A stretch of DNA of 64,000 bases from Bacteroidota bacterium (GCA_018266735.1 JAFDZT010000005.1:1-64000); one strand, 5' to 3'. Counted from the first letter of the stretch, positions 30,360 through 39,226 are shown. The notes: generated from the letters alone by a model not told the origin. Made by a program: numbers and translations.

Positions 30360-30958
30360 TGTTGGGGTGCGTTCTTCATATCGAACACACAGCTTTGCAC
30401 GACGATGTTCTTGTTGACGATGGTCGTTGTTCCCGGGATGACGGACATCATCGAGCAGACGCCATTCATGTAGCCCTTGTAGCCGATCACCGTGCCGTTC
30501 GCGTTCTTGTAGACCTTTGTGATCACGGTCTGGCCCGACACCGGTAGATAGGTGCCGCCGTTGACGGAGACCGTAGCGCCTGTTCCGGCGACGATCGGTG
30601 TTGCTCCCTGTGCCCAGGCATACGTGCCTTCTGCCTTTGTCGCAGGTTCGGTGAAGGAAATGGTGGTACTTGCAAGTTGTTCGTTGTTGAACTGTTCCAG
30701 TCGCTTGTACACAAGCTTGTTCGTCAGGATGGAGAGCCTGACCTCGCCGCCACGAACCACCATGGTATCGAATGGCATTTGGATGGACTTGACGGAATCG
30801 CCCGTCAGGAAGGCGTTGCCGCAGAGTGCGTAGAGGTATCCATCTTGATCGAGGATGGAAAGTTCAAGTCCCGGATGCGGTCCTGTCCCACCGTCTTTGC
30901 ACGACGGAAGTACGACCATGGCAACGAGGGCGAACAGTGCGATGAATGTGGTCTTCAT
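30356..30958 (-). CDS. Hypothetical lipoprotein
   Basis: ATG 30958 was chosen because an AAAGG ribosome site precedes it and a lipoprotein signal follows (MKTTFIALFALVAMVVLPSC, lipobox LPSC with Cys20). The 200-aa product is beta-rich with repeated TxTxxVNGGTYLPVSGQTV-like strands and two later Cys. I do not recognise the family. It would be anchored in a membrane facing the periplasm. It lies 20 bp after the beta-barrel gene and overlaps the oxidoreductase gene, so it belongs to the same operon. Confidence 0.75.
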   Translation of the reverse strand: MKTTFIALFALVAMVVLPSCKDGGTGPHPGLELSILDQDGYLYALCGNAFLTGDSVKSIQMPFDTMVVRGGEVRLSILTNKLVYKRLEQFNNEQLASTTISFTEPATKAEGTYAWAQGATPIVAGTGATVSVNGGTYLPVSGQTVITKVYKNANGTVIGYKGYMNGVCSMMSVIPGTTTIVNKNIVVQSCVFDMKNAPQQ

Positions 30959-30978
30959 GGTAAGTGCCTTTCGTTGCA

Positions 30979-31689
30979 TTAGAATTTGAGATCGAACAAG
31001 TAGGAGAGTCCCAGCGTCAGCGAGCCGGGGACCATACCGGTGATGGTCTTACTGGTCACGTTGTCTGCCGGGAAACCGATGTGTTCCACAGCAGAGCCGA
31101 TCGTATAACTGTTGTCGTTGTACACGCCGTTGAAACCGTACTTGGCAAGGATGTCCACCGTAAGTGTCCCGATATCAGAGCTCCAGACCGTGATCTGACC
31201 ACCCAGACGAACATCGACGGCCGTCTTCATGTCGGCCGTGCGCACCTCGAACTCCGTGCCCGCATCGTTCTTCATGATCCCCGAGGCAGGGATATTGATG
31301 CCCATACCGATCAGAAAGCCGGCAAGGTTGATCATGGGAGCGATGGTGACGTAGTTGTAGCGCTCTTGGAAGGACTTCGACCAATTCGACCCGCCGGCAT
31401 ACATCTCGTACGGACGTACCAGCGAACTCACGGAACTATAGGCGATGTCGAGACGGAGTCCCATGCGGGTGTCGATCCCGAATGGTGCATAGATGGCAGC
31501 ACCGAGGTATGGCATCCCCATGAAATCCGGGTTCACCTTTCGGCCGGTGGCGTTCTCGGTATTGATCCCGGCACCAACCAGCCCGACGACCGGCCCGACC
31601 TTCATGACGTAGGATCTGGAACTGGTTTGCGCCTGCACACCTGTCGTGCACAGTCCGAGGACGATCAACAGAATGATCGAATACTTCAT
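30979..31689 (-). CDS. Outer-membrane beta-barrel protein (PorT-like)
   Basis: The 236-aa product has a signal peptide (MKYSIILLIVLGLCTTGVQA, residues 1-20). Regular alternating strands follow, with a C-terminal strand ending GLSYLFDLKF, the usual outer-membrane insertion signal ending in Phe. It resembles in size and layout the protein at 43802-44449 (also ending NYLF and a short tail), so the two may be paralogues of the same OMP beta-barrel family. The function is unknown. It leads the operon with the lipoprotein, DAO-like enzyme and rlmN. The ribosome site is AGGGGG just before the ATG, and a 14-bp-period repeat lies 32 bp upstream. Confidence 0.8.
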   Translation of the reverse strand: MKYSIILLIVLGLCTTGVQAQTSSRSYVMKVGPVVGLVGAGINTENATGRKVNPDFMGMPYLGAAIYAPFGIDTRMGLRLDIAYSSVSSLVRPYEMYAGGSNWSKSFQERYNYVTIAPMINLAGFLIGMGINIPASGIMKNDAGTEFEVRTADMKTAVDVRLGGQITVWSSDIGTLTVDILAKYGFNGVYNDNSYTIGSAVEHIGFPADNVTSKTITGMVPGSLTLGLSYLFDLKF

Positions 31690-31720
31690 AACCCCCTCTG
31701 AAAGAAAATGATGAAGAAAG

Positions 31721-31743
31721 ATACAGAATCAAGGATACAGAAT
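31721..31743 (-). promoter_or_regulatory. 14-bp-period direct repeat upstream of the beta-barrel operon
   Basis: The minus strand reads ATTCTGTAT-CCTTG-ATTCTGTAT, 32 bp upstream of the ATG at 31689, and is followed by TATCTTTC, near the -7 consensus TAnnTTTG. It is the same tandem as at 26977-27000 and 28031-28054. Confidence 0.5.
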
Positions 31744-31788
31744 GCAAGAGGCCTCTAAGCCATTATGTATTATGCATTTACCCATTGG

Positions 31789-31811
31789 ATCCTGTATTGT
31801 GTCTTCTGTAT
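31789..31811 (+). promoter_or_regulatory. 14-bp-period direct repeat upstream of the ECF sigma gene (plus strand)
   Basis: The plus strand reads ATCCTGTAT-TGTGT-CTTCTGTAT with the same 14-bp spacing, ending 53 bp before the ATG at 31864. Together with 31721-31743 it places one copy before each of the two divergent transcription units. Confidence 0.45.
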
Positions 31812-31863
31812 TCTCTTCCCCCATTGTAACGAATCCCCTGCCCATGGCTTCTTCGCCTTGTCT

Positions 31864-32412
31864 ATGACAAACACCCTCCTCACCGACGAGGAACTGTTCA
31901 GGCTGGTACGAGAGAACAACGATGAACAAGCCTTTCGAACACTGTTCCGACGCTACGACAAACGCATCTATGCGTACTGTCTGAGAGCACTGGGGAATCA
32001 TGAAGAAGCGGAGGACATGTTCCAGACGATCTCCATGACGGTGTACGACAAGCGGAGTTCTTTTTCAGATGGGAGTTTTGCCGCCTGGCTGTTCACGATC
32101 GCTCGCAACTATTGCCTCAAGGCATTGCGCGGACGGAAACACCACGCCGAGCTGAACGAGGAGATGATGGTGGAGGAAGCGGATTCGTCACATCGACAAG
32201 ACTTCTTGCTCCGCGCCGCCCTCGAAAAGGCCATTGCCCAACTGCCGGAAGAGTTCCGTGAAGCTCTGGAATTGAAATACTTCGATGACCTTGCCTATGA
32301 GGACATCGCAAAAGCACTGAACATAGGCGTGTCGCTCGCGAAGGTTCGCGTCTTCAGAGCGAAGAAACTACTGCAACAATCATTGTCCCCGATCCTGAAC
32401 GAACTACGATGA
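31864..32412 (+). CDS. RNA polymerase ECF-type sigma factor (second)
   Basis: ATG 31864 was chosen because the conserved N-terminus (TNTLLTDEELFRLVREN) begins here; the frame upstream is open but not conserved. The 182-aa product shows sigma region 2 (DEQAFRTLFRRYDKRIYAYCLRALGNHEEAEDMFQTISM) and region 4 (LPEEFREALELKYFDDLAYEDIAKAL). It overlaps its downstream partner by 4 bp (ATGA) and is divergent from the beta-barrel operon. It probably responds to an envelope signal through the adjacent membrane protein. Confidence 0.9.
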   Translation: MTNTLLTDEELFRLVRENNDEQAFRTLFRRYDKRIYAYCLRALGNHEEAEDMFQTISMTVYDKRSSFSDGSFAAWLFTIARNYCLKALRGRKHHAELNEEMMVEEADSSHRQDFLLRAALEKAIAQLPEEFREALELKYFDDLAYEDIAKALNIGVSLAKVRVFRAKKLLQQSLSPILNELR

Positions 32413-33299
32413 CAAACGACGAACTTCTCTCCGGCTTTCTCGATCGCTCACTGAGCGAGGACAGCCTACTGGAATTCGAAGCGCGGCAGCAAGCCTCGCC
32501 AGAATTCGCACGCGAGGTGCAAGAAATGTTGACTGTCGAGAAAGCACTCGCAACCGTCACACCGGTTGTAGCGATCCCAACGGGATTCCTGCAACGTGTA
32601 GAGGATGCCGTTGCAGGAAAGGTGGCCTCCGGCGCAACTGCTTCGACGGGTCTTCTCAGCGGCCTGAGCACAACATGGGTGTGGGTCGGTACTGCCGCCC
32701 TCGTTGCACTTGGCACCGCTGCAACGGTATACTTCACAACATCTCCTGAGTCGCACGTTGGTGTCGCACCTAGTGTCCCACAACGTGTCGCACCCAGTGT
32801 CCCACAAAGTGTCGCACAGCGTGTCCCACAAAGTGTCCCACAGAGTGTCCCACAACGTGTCCCACAGAGTGTCCCACAAAGTGTCCCACAAAGTGTCCCA
32901 CAAAGTGTTCAAGAGCCCGTCTCTACCGAAGCGCAGCTCAACATCAACAATCAATCGAGTGTGATCGCAAGTCTTCGCAAGGACCTCGATCGTTGCATGG
33001 CGAAGAACGATCGCATGGAGTGTGCCCTGATCGCAAGAACACTGGGTACGAAGCTTCGCACGAGCGGATCGTTCGACGAGAGCCGGGTCTATCTGCAACA
33101 GTCGCTCGACATTGCACGGTCCATGCACTTGGTACAATACGAAGTGGGTGCTCTTGGAGAGCTAGGGTTGTTGGCACGCGATCGCGGCAACACGACAGAG
33201 GCCCGCATGCTTCTCCAACAAGCTGTGACCAAGGCCGCATCGATCGATGCCGCCTCCGCAGCCACCTACGAAAAAGCGTTGAACGAACTCGGTCAATAA
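32409..33299 (+). CDS. Anti-sigma-like membrane protein with SVPQ repeat linker and TPR-like C-terminus
   Basis: The 296-aa product has an acidic N-terminal helical region (residues 1-60, DELLSGFLDRSLSEDSLLEFE) and a transmembrane helix (about 89-110). A periplasmic linker of 12 four-residue repeats S/R-V-P/A-Q/P follows (about 118-166). Residues 185-290 are helical TPR-like repeats (SGSFDESRVYLQQSLDIARS, GNTTEARMLLQQAVTKAAS). The layout and overlapping start imply it restrains the ECF sigma factor. The linker is coded by the same 12-bp GTGTCCCAC repeat family found between genes at 27.0 and 28.1 kb, so it probably varies in length between strains. Confidence 0.78.
   Translation: MTNDELLSGFLDRSLSEDSLLEFEARQQASPEFAREVQEMLTVEKALATVTPVVAIPTGFLQRVEDAVAGKVASGATASTGLLSGLSTTWVWVGTAALVALGTAATVYFTTSPESHVGVAPSVPQRVAPSVPQSVAQRVPQSVPQSVPQRVPQSVPQSVPQSVPQSVQEPVSTEAQLNINNQSSVIASLRKDLDRCMAKNDRMECALIARTLGTKLRTSGSFDESRVYLQQSLDIARSMHLVQYEVGALGELGLLARDRGNTTEARMLLQQAVTKAASIDAASAATYEKALNELGQ
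32761..32904 (+). repeat. Twelve 12-bp GTGTCCCACAAA units inside the anti-sigma-like gene
   Basis: Twelve contiguous 12-bp units (GTGTCSCACnnn) stand at 32761-32904, with a broken 13th. As 12 is a multiple of three, the array keeps frame and codes for SVPQ/RVPQ/SVAP repeats. The consensus core GTGTCCCAC is the same as in the intergenic array at 28089-28170. Confidence 0.85.
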
Positions 33300-33326
33300 G
33301 ACAATTGCCTACATGGTGTGTATGAG

Positions 33327-33367
33327 TAACGGCGGCTCAGTTCAGTACTGACCGCCGTTATTCTTTT
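33327..33367. terminator. Intrinsic terminator between convergent genes
   Basis: TAACGGCGG (33327-33335) pairs with CCGCCGTTA (33352-33360), with an inner TCAG/CTGA extension, followed by TTCTTTTG on the plus strand. It ends the sigma/anti-sigma transcript. The stop codon of the convergent OmpA-like gene (33358) is inside the stem. Confidence 0.75.
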
Positions 33368-35313
33368 GTATACAGTCTGGTCTCACTCGACCAGAAATAC
33401 AGTTCCGGATCGGCAAGGTTCTTCCGGAACCAAGGCGTTTCGCCAATGCCATGTGAGCGCACGGGCACGCCCGGTATGGCCACCGATGGAGATCCGTTGT
33501 TCCATACATCGATACTACTCACCGACGTTGGGATCTTCATGGTCGGGAGTTCGTCAATGGTCGCATTCGGCGCAGAGATCACCAATGTTTCCGTTCGCTC
33601 AAAAAGCGGGGCGCTAAGATCGGGACCTTGCGGAGCGCGCACGCGAATGGTACTCGGTTCGTTGAACGAGACGTTCCCTTCTACATCGAACACGCTGAGC
33701 GTGGCCATCATGGTAGAGTTCTGTGCAGAGTCTGCATCAAGGTCTTCATTCATGTTCCAGGTGAGCTGCGCCGGCAGGTCCAACGTGTCGGCAAACGAAC
33801 GAATGGTCGTTGAGTCTTTCGTAAGCAGGACGCTCCAGGCACGGAGCGGTGCTTCGTTCACCACGTCGGGATAGATGCGCACCACGGGAAGCGTGGTCTC
33901 TAGGATCGTGTCCGTCAACAGCAGCGGGGCCGTAAGGATCGATGAGGAGTCCGACATACTGATCCAATCGTGATATCGCTCTGCATGTTCAACATCGGGA
34001 ACGATGCGCGAAGGGGTGATGCCGAACGACGACATGAGATACGTGCGAACGCTTTCGATACGACCGCGAATGAGCTCGCCTCCCATCTCCGACCCGTCGT
34101 CCACACCATGGATGGTGAGTCGCGTTTGCGGATGCTGGACCATCCGACTTCCGATGATGTTCAAGACGTTGTACTGCCAGTGCGTGGAAGCGTTGCTCTT
34201 CACGCTCGACTCTGAGAACCGCTGTGCATCCCGACGGGGAAGTTTCACATATCGCGACGGAACAGCGTTCTCCATTTGCGTGAACACCACCACCGGCAAG
34301 AGTGGCACGTGACGCGTTACGCGTACACGTCTGATCTGCACACTTGCATCCGTGACATCCTTGCCGCCATACCCCACGAAGGCAACACGCAAGGCCGCAC
34401 GAAGCACAGCCGCAGGTTTGGGCAGGGTCGTTCGATAATGTTGCGTGATCAGCACACGTGTGGTATCGGTTCCCGATCGGAACTCTTCCACTTGCTGACC
34501 GGTGAGCTCGGTGATGGACTGTTTCGCACGCGAACTCAACACCGTGATCGTGTCGCGCGCATAGGTGGTGTCGCGCACCGTTGACGGAACATCTTGCGGA
34601 CTGTATCGCACGCCCACTCCCACGCGCACGAGCAAGGCAGAGACCGTAGAGGTGGTGATCAGACTTTGGAGCGAGGTCTGTATGTCGACCTGTGGCGTAA
34701 GGAAAACATCACGCTTCGCCGTGAGTGGCAGCATGGCAGATGCACGCACGGAACCAAAGAGCACGGGACTTCGCATCGACGAGATGTTGCCGCTGCCCGT
34801 CTCTTGCTCAACGCTTCCATCCGTGAACTGAAGTCCGGCCGGATCGGTGAATCGTTCCGTTTGCGTGTAGCGCGAGATCAACGGGATCATGATCGGGAGA
34901 CCTACATCGATGGCCAACCAATCGAGTGGTTCGTAGCGGACGTAGGGTTCACTGTTCAACAGCAGGAGCGACGCCGTGATCGAATGCTCGATCGTTGCGA
35001 GATACGGTCCACTCGGCTGCGCTATCGTTACCTTCTCGGGTGCGGTATACGTTGCCCAGCCACCTTGAAACCCTGTTCGCAGCCCTGCCCTCCATCGATC
35101 GCCCAGCGGAAAATCCGCGCCGAACATGAAATGGCCCGCTACCGTCATCCCCTGCGGTGAGAACGTCAAGCCACCGGGATTCGGCACGCCACCAATGGAG
35201 GTGAAGGTGGAAAGGGGCGTGAAGAAGGTAAGGCCACCGGAAACTTCAAAGCTGTACGGCGTCTGCGCCCGAAGGCACGTCGCGGCGAGCAGCAGAAGAA
35301 AGAAAAGGCGCAT
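33358..35313 (-). CDS. Secreted OmpA-family outer-membrane protein
   Basis: Start is ATG 35313 (MRLFFLLLLAATCLRA); a TTG two codons earlier is less likely. The product is about 651 aa. After the signal peptide, residues 20-270 are beta-barrel-like, with strands such as WRAGLRTGFQGGWATY. Residues about 370-450 (LNIIGSRMVQHPQTRLTIHG, then RIESVRTYLMSSFGI) form an OmpA-like periplasmic domain. A beta-sandwich C-terminus follows without a T9SS sorting domain. OmpA-like domains bind peptidoglycan and anchor the outer membrane. It is transcribed with the T9SS protein gene that lies 19 bp upstream. Confidence 0.8.
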   Translation of the reverse strand: MRLFFLLLLAATCLRAQTPYSFEVSGGLTFFTPLSTFTSIGGVPNPGGLTFSPQGMTVAGHFMFGADFPLGDRWRAGLRTGFQGGWATYTAPEKVTIAQPSGPYLATIEHSITASLLLLNSEPYVRYEPLDWLAIDVGLPIMIPLISRYTQTERFTDPAGLQFTDGSVEQETGSGNISSMRSPVLFGSVRASAMLPLTAKRDVFLTPQVDIQTSLQSLITTSTVSALLVRVGVGVRYSPQDVPSTVRDTTYARDTITVLSSRAKQSITELTGQQVEEFRSGTDTTRVLITQHYRTTLPKPAAVLRAALRVAFVGYGGKDVTDASVQIRRVRVTRHVPLLPVVVFTQMENAVPSRYVKLPRRDAQRFSESSVKSNASTHWQYNVLNIIGSRMVQHPQTRLTIHGVDDGSEMGGELIRGRIESVRTYLMSSFGITPSRIVPDVEHAERYHDWISMSDSSSILTAPLLLTDTILETTLPVVRIYPDVVNEAPLRAWSVLLTKDSTTIRSFADTLDLPAQLTWNMNEDLDADSAQNSTMMATLSVFDVEGNVSFNEPSTIRVRAPQGPDLSAPLFERTETLVISAPNATIDELPTMKIPTSVSSIDVWNNGSPSVAIPGVPVRSHGIGETPWFRKNLADPELYFWSSETRLYTKE

Positions 35314-35332
35314 GGGCAAAGATACTGGTGGA

Positions 35333-37120
35333 CTATTCCACCACGATCATCCGAACGACACTATAGACGGTTTTTCCGTTTGCGCCCACGAGCAAACGGG
35401 CATAATACGTGCCGGGAGAAAGGGCCAGGCCGCCGCCCGAGCCGGCCGTCAGCGTGAATTCTCGCACACCATTACGAACTGGATCCGTAAGGTCGGCCAC
35501 GACGATGCCGGAAGATCGTACAAGATGGAACGTCCCGACATCGGTTGGCACGTTGACGAGTTTCATGGTGGCCGTGGTGCGCATCGGCAGGGGACTCACG
35601 ACAATGTCGCACGGACCACGCAGGGAGTTCACAAGGCGGGGACCGCCGTTGTGTTCCCAAACATCCGAGACGGTGACCGTGGCCGCGTTGATCGTGTAGG
35701 TCTTGGTCTCTGTCTGCTCTGCGTCGAGGGTGGCGCTGAGCGGACGGACAACGTCGCGGTCCGCATTGCCAAGGGCCACAACGCATTGGATCACACCGAT
35801 CGTATCGGATCCTGTGACCAACCGCACTTGCTCTTGTGCTGTGCGCGTAAGGGTGACCGTGCTGGTATCGCCCCGACGGTCGGTACTGACCGTTGCCGAC
35901 GTGAGTGGTATGAGAACGGTCGCATTATAGGCGAAGGTGAAGCTCGCACTCTTGATGAGCGCCGGCTCGTCCGGCACATGATCTGCCGTGGCGATCACGG
36001 CAAGCGAGATGGTGTCACCGATGTTGGCCGCAACAGTGGCCGGTGTGAGTGCAAGGGTGAGGACGAGTGGACGTGGGCGGACCGTTGTGGTGCAGACCAC
36101 AAGGGTGGAATCGACCACGTCGTTCTTGGCATTGAAGCGCTTGATCACAAGCGTGTCGACGAACGTACCGACACTTTTGGGCGTGCAACCAACGGTGTAT
36201 TCCACACGGTCTTCGTCCGGCGTGGCAGACGTGTTCGCAACGCGAACAAATGCACATGGCCCCGTGGTGATCCTACTCTCGCGATAGGTATACGGTGTGG
36301 CAGATTCAACGGTGAAGGAGCCGCTCGTCTCTGTTGGCGCATCGTTCACATAGACGTTGAACGAATGCTCCAGTTTGCTTGGCTGCTTCTTCGCCACGCC
36401 ATAGAACAGATAGACGATGGTGTCCAGCTCCACCGGTGTGGGGTTGCCGGGAATGGTGTCCAACCGAACGTAGGCCAATGTATCACGGAACACGCCTGGC
36501 TGACGTGGTTGGAATGATGCGCCAAGGATGACCTCGTCACCTTGCGAATCACTATCTGGGCTGATGATCAGGAAGAACGGTGCATCAAGGATCGTCGTAT
36601 CTAATCGCTTGAATCGGCGTGGATCGTCCTTCTCAAGAGGGATGCGGCGCTTGATCCCAACAGAGTCACCGATGTAGATGGTGGGATCGTCCTTGGTGAA
36701 GTCGACGGGAATGATCTTGGCCTCTTTTCCCGTTCCGCGCCCATAGACGATCACAAGGAGCTTGTCGACCACATTGCCCATGGGTGGCCGCTCCAGAAGG
36801 AGCGTGTCCGTGAAATCCCCATTGTCCGTTGGATGGAAGGTCAGCGACAATTCAACGAACTGTCCGTCGACCACGGGATAGCTTCCATTAGGGCCCTTTC
36901 CGGGAGCCACATCGAATGGATGCACGAACCCGGAGGGCTTCGTGACCATGAAGCCCGGACCTCCTTGAACACGGAGGTCGATGCGGACGACCTTGCGTGT
37001 CGTCGACCCGACGCGATAGGCTCCAAAACTCACCTTCTCCGGCAGTTCACGGGCACCCATGCTCGTCACGAATGACGTGAGCATGCAAAGACCGACAAGG
37101 ATGATGGAGTTGTGTTTCAC
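35333..37120 (-). CDS. Secreted immunoglobulin-like multidomain protein with T9SS sorting domain
   Basis: The 595-aa product has a signal peptide (MKHNSIILVGLCMLTSFVTS). Several Ig-like or ASH-like beta-sandwich domains follow (VSFGAYRVGSTTRKVVRIDL, LSLTFHPTDNGDFTDTLLLE, GASFQPRQPGVFRDTLAYV), then a cohesin-like region (about residues 355-470). The last 80 residues are of the T9SS type (GTFHLVRSSGIVVADL, then YARLLVGANGKTVYSVVRMIVVE), as if this protein were exported with the OmpA-like protein. No enzyme motif is visible. The start follows the ftsI stop by 33 bp. Confidence 0.75.
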   Translation of the reverse strand: MKHNSIILVGLCMLTSFVTSMGARELPEKVSFGAYRVGSTTRKVVRIDLRVQGGPGFMVTKPSGFVHPFDVAPGKGPNGSYPVVDGQFVELSLTFHPTDNGDFTDTLLLERPPMGNVVDKLLVIVYGRGTGKEAKIIPVDFTKDDPTIYIGDSVGIKRRIPLEKDDPRRFKRLDTTILDAPFFLIISPDSDSQGDEVILGASFQPRQPGVFRDTLAYVRLDTIPGNPTPVELDTIVYLFYGVAKKQPSKLEHSFNVYVNDAPTETSGSFTVESATPYTYRESRITTGPCAFVRVANTSATPDEDRVEYTVGCTPKSVGTFVDTLVIKRFNAKNDVVDSTLVVCTTTVRPRPLVLTLALTPATVAANIGDTISLAVIATADHVPDEPALIKSASFTFAYNATVLIPLTSATVSTDRRGDTSTVTLTRTAQEQVRLVTGSDTIGVIQCVVALGNADRDVVRPLSATLDAEQTETKTYTINAATVTVSDVWEHNGGPRLVNSLRGPCDIVVSPLPMRTTATMKLVNVPTDVGTFHLVRSSGIVVADLTDPVRNGVREFTLTAGSGGGLALSPGTYYARLLVGANGKTVYSVVRMIVVE

Positions 37121-37153
37121 GGGCAGGTCAAGAATCCATGAATGGCCACGAAG

Positions 37154-39226
37154 TTACTCACAGAGAACGGTACAGACGGCACCGTTCCATGTTTGCGAAC
37201 GCACCTTTCCCGAGCCCTGCACGCGGACCTCGGCTCCGGCCGCGTGGAGGATAGTGATGGCACGACGGAGTGGCAGTCCGATAACGTTCGGGCGGGCTTG
37301 TTGCTGACGAGGTGGCTGGACGGTGAACGTCACATTCGTGCCCCGTTCCACCTTGCTCCCTGCCGCAGGATGTTGAACGACGACGATGCCTTGTTCAACA
37401 TGGTCGACGTGCAGTCCCAACCGATGCAGCACAGAGTCGGCCACCAATCCGTCTACGCCACGCACATCGGGCATGATCACGCTATCGGCCTGCGCGCTGG
37501 CCGCGATCTTCTCGCGCGTTTCTCCGTCGAGCACCAACGTTGTCATCGTCTTTTGCACGATTCGACGGAAGATCGGTGCCGCCGCCGTCCCGCCATAGAT
37601 GCTGGTCGACGGGCGGTCGAGCATCACGATCATGGCAATGCGCGGCTGATCTGCCGGATAGAATCCAACGAACGATGCCGTATAGGCCTTCTTTGAGTAC
37701 AGGCCATCTTCCAATTGCTGTGCCGTTCCCGTCTTCCCCGCAATACGCACACCTGAGATCTTCGCCTCTGAGCCTGTTCCGCGCTCCACCACACCAACGA
37801 GCATGTCCGTGAGTGTGCGGGCTGTTTCGGCAGAGATCACGCGACGGATGACCTGCGGCTTCACTTCGTGTTCGATCGATCCCTCTGCTGTGGTGATGGC
37901 TTTCACCACACGTGGCTGCATCATCACACCACCATTGGCAATGGTGGCATAGGCATTCACGATCTGCAAGGCCGTTGCAGCAAGTTGATAGCCGAACGAC
38001 ATGTAGGTCTTGGTGGTGGCATCGAATTCATGCGGACGTTTCAACACGCCCCGCACTTCGCCCGGAAGGTCGATGCCAACGGGTATGCCGAATCCGAAAT
38101 CGCGCACATACTTGTAGTAGACGTGGTCGGGGATCATCGTGCTCACTTGCGCGAACACCACGTTGCTCGACTGTTCGAGAGCCGTGGCAAAGGCCACACG
38201 TCCCACAGGATGATCGTCGACGACGACACCGTCGCGGATGGCGAGCTTGCCGTTCTTTCCGTCGACCATGTCGGTGGGTTTGATCTTCTTCTCTTCGATC
38301 AGGGCCGCTGCCGTCACGGCCTTCATCGTCGAGCCGGGCTCGTACTGGTCCGTGATGCCACGAATGCGCATCGACTCGCTCGAGGCCTTGTCAAGGCGGG
38401 AAGGATCGAAGGAGGGGTACGAGGCCATTGCCACCACATCGCCCGTGGACGGTTCGATGGCGATCACCGTGCCGCTCACGGCGCCGGACTCGCGCACACC
38501 ACGCGCCAGTTCTTGCTCGGCAACGCGTTGCATGTCGACGTCGATCGTGAGCTGCAATCCATTTCCGTTGCGCGCTGCCTGTCGTTCGGGGTTGACGCCG
38601 GGACGGAGTCTGCCACGTCCATCTCGTTGCATGACGACGAATCCGCTCTGTCCTTTGAGCAGCGAATCATACGAGACCTCGAGACCGGAGACGCCGGTGT
38701 TGTCGACGTTCGTCACGCCGATGATCTGTGATGCAACAGGACCGTACACGAAGTTGCGCTTCGGTTCGCGCAGACGGATCAGGCCGGGATCAGAGAGCGT
38801 ATCGAGATCGGGGTATACCACAGTGTTGATGCCGCGCGCAAGCCAGACGAATCGACCTTCCGAGCGCTTCATCAGATCGAAGTAGGTGCTTGCCGGAACA
38901 CCTGTTGCTTGCGAGAGCAATTGGAAACACTTGGCCGGATCGCGGATCATCTGCGGGTCGACGGCGAACGACGTGGTCTGCATCATCGTTGCGATGTCGC
39001 GCATCTGTCGGTCGTAGATCTTTCCGCGCTCTGCGCGCAGCAGCACGCGGCTCTCGTACTGCTTGCGCGCAAGTTCTCTGTAGGCATTGCCCTGTACCAC
39101 TTGCACCCAGAACAATCTGCCCAGCACCGTCAGGAGTGCCAGTGAAAAGAGCACGAGCAGCAAACTGGCCTTCCAGCGAATGGGGTCGTACGGCTGCGGA
39201 AGCGGTTGATCGTTCCCGGAGCTCAT
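37154..39226 (-). CDS. ftsI: Penicillin-binding protein with C-terminal PASTA domains (FtsI/PBP2-type)
   Basis: The 690-aa product has one TM helix (about residues 20-42), a dimerisation domain (50-220), and a transpeptidase domain with the catalytic motifs STMK (Ser299), SSN (353-355) and KTGT (498-501). Two PASTA domains follow (about 575-635 and 640-690; VIMPDVRGVDGLVADSVLHRL, RPNVIGLPLRRAITILHAAG). It makes septal peptidoglycan crosslinks at the division site. The start ATG overlaps ftsL (ATGA). The PASTA tail is more usual in Gram-positive and Bacteroidota/Chlorobiota division PBPs than in proteobacterial FtsI. Confidence 0.93.
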   Translation of the reverse strand: MSSGNDQPLPQPYDPIRWKASLLLVLFSLALLTVLGRLFWVQVVQGNAYRELARKQYESRVLLRAERGKIYDRQMRDIATMMQTTSFAVDPQMIRDPAKCFQLLSQATGVPASTYFDLMKRSEGRFVWLARGINTVVYPDLDTLSDPGLIRLREPKRNFVYGPVASQIIGVTNVDNTGVSGLEVSYDSLLKGQSGFVVMQRDGRGRLRPGVNPERQAARNGNGLQLTIDVDMQRVAEQELARGVRESGAVSGTVIAIEPSTGDVVAMASYPSFDPSRLDKASSESMRIRGITDQYEPGSTMKAVTAAALIEEKKIKPTDMVDGKNGKLAIRDGVVVDDHPVGRVAFATALEQSSNVVFAQVSTMIPDHVYYKYVRDFGFGIPVGIDLPGEVRGVLKRPHEFDATTKTYMSFGYQLAATALQIVNAYATIANGGVMMQPRVVKAITTAEGSIEHEVKPQVIRRVISAETARTLTDMLVGVVERGTGSEAKISGVRIAGKTGTAQQLEDGLYSKKAYTASFVGFYPADQPRIAMIVMLDRPSTSIYGGTAAAPIFRRIVQKTMTTLVLDGETREKIAASAQADSVIMPDVRGVDGLVADSVLHRLGLHVDHVEQGIVVVQHPAAGSKVERGTNVTFTVQPPRQQQARPNVIGLPLRRAITILHAAGAEVRVQGSGKVRSQTWNGAVCTVLCE

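Noticed and set aside
28115-30473. Two long plus-strand frames opposite rlmN and the DAO-like gene
   Set aside because: Both are antisense to enzymes with clear catalytic motifs; one simply translates the GTGTCCCAC array at its start.
35126-36517. A 463-codon plus-strand frame opposite the Ig-like T9SS protein
   Set aside because: It crosses two real minus-strand genes and has shadow-like composition with no recognisable motif.
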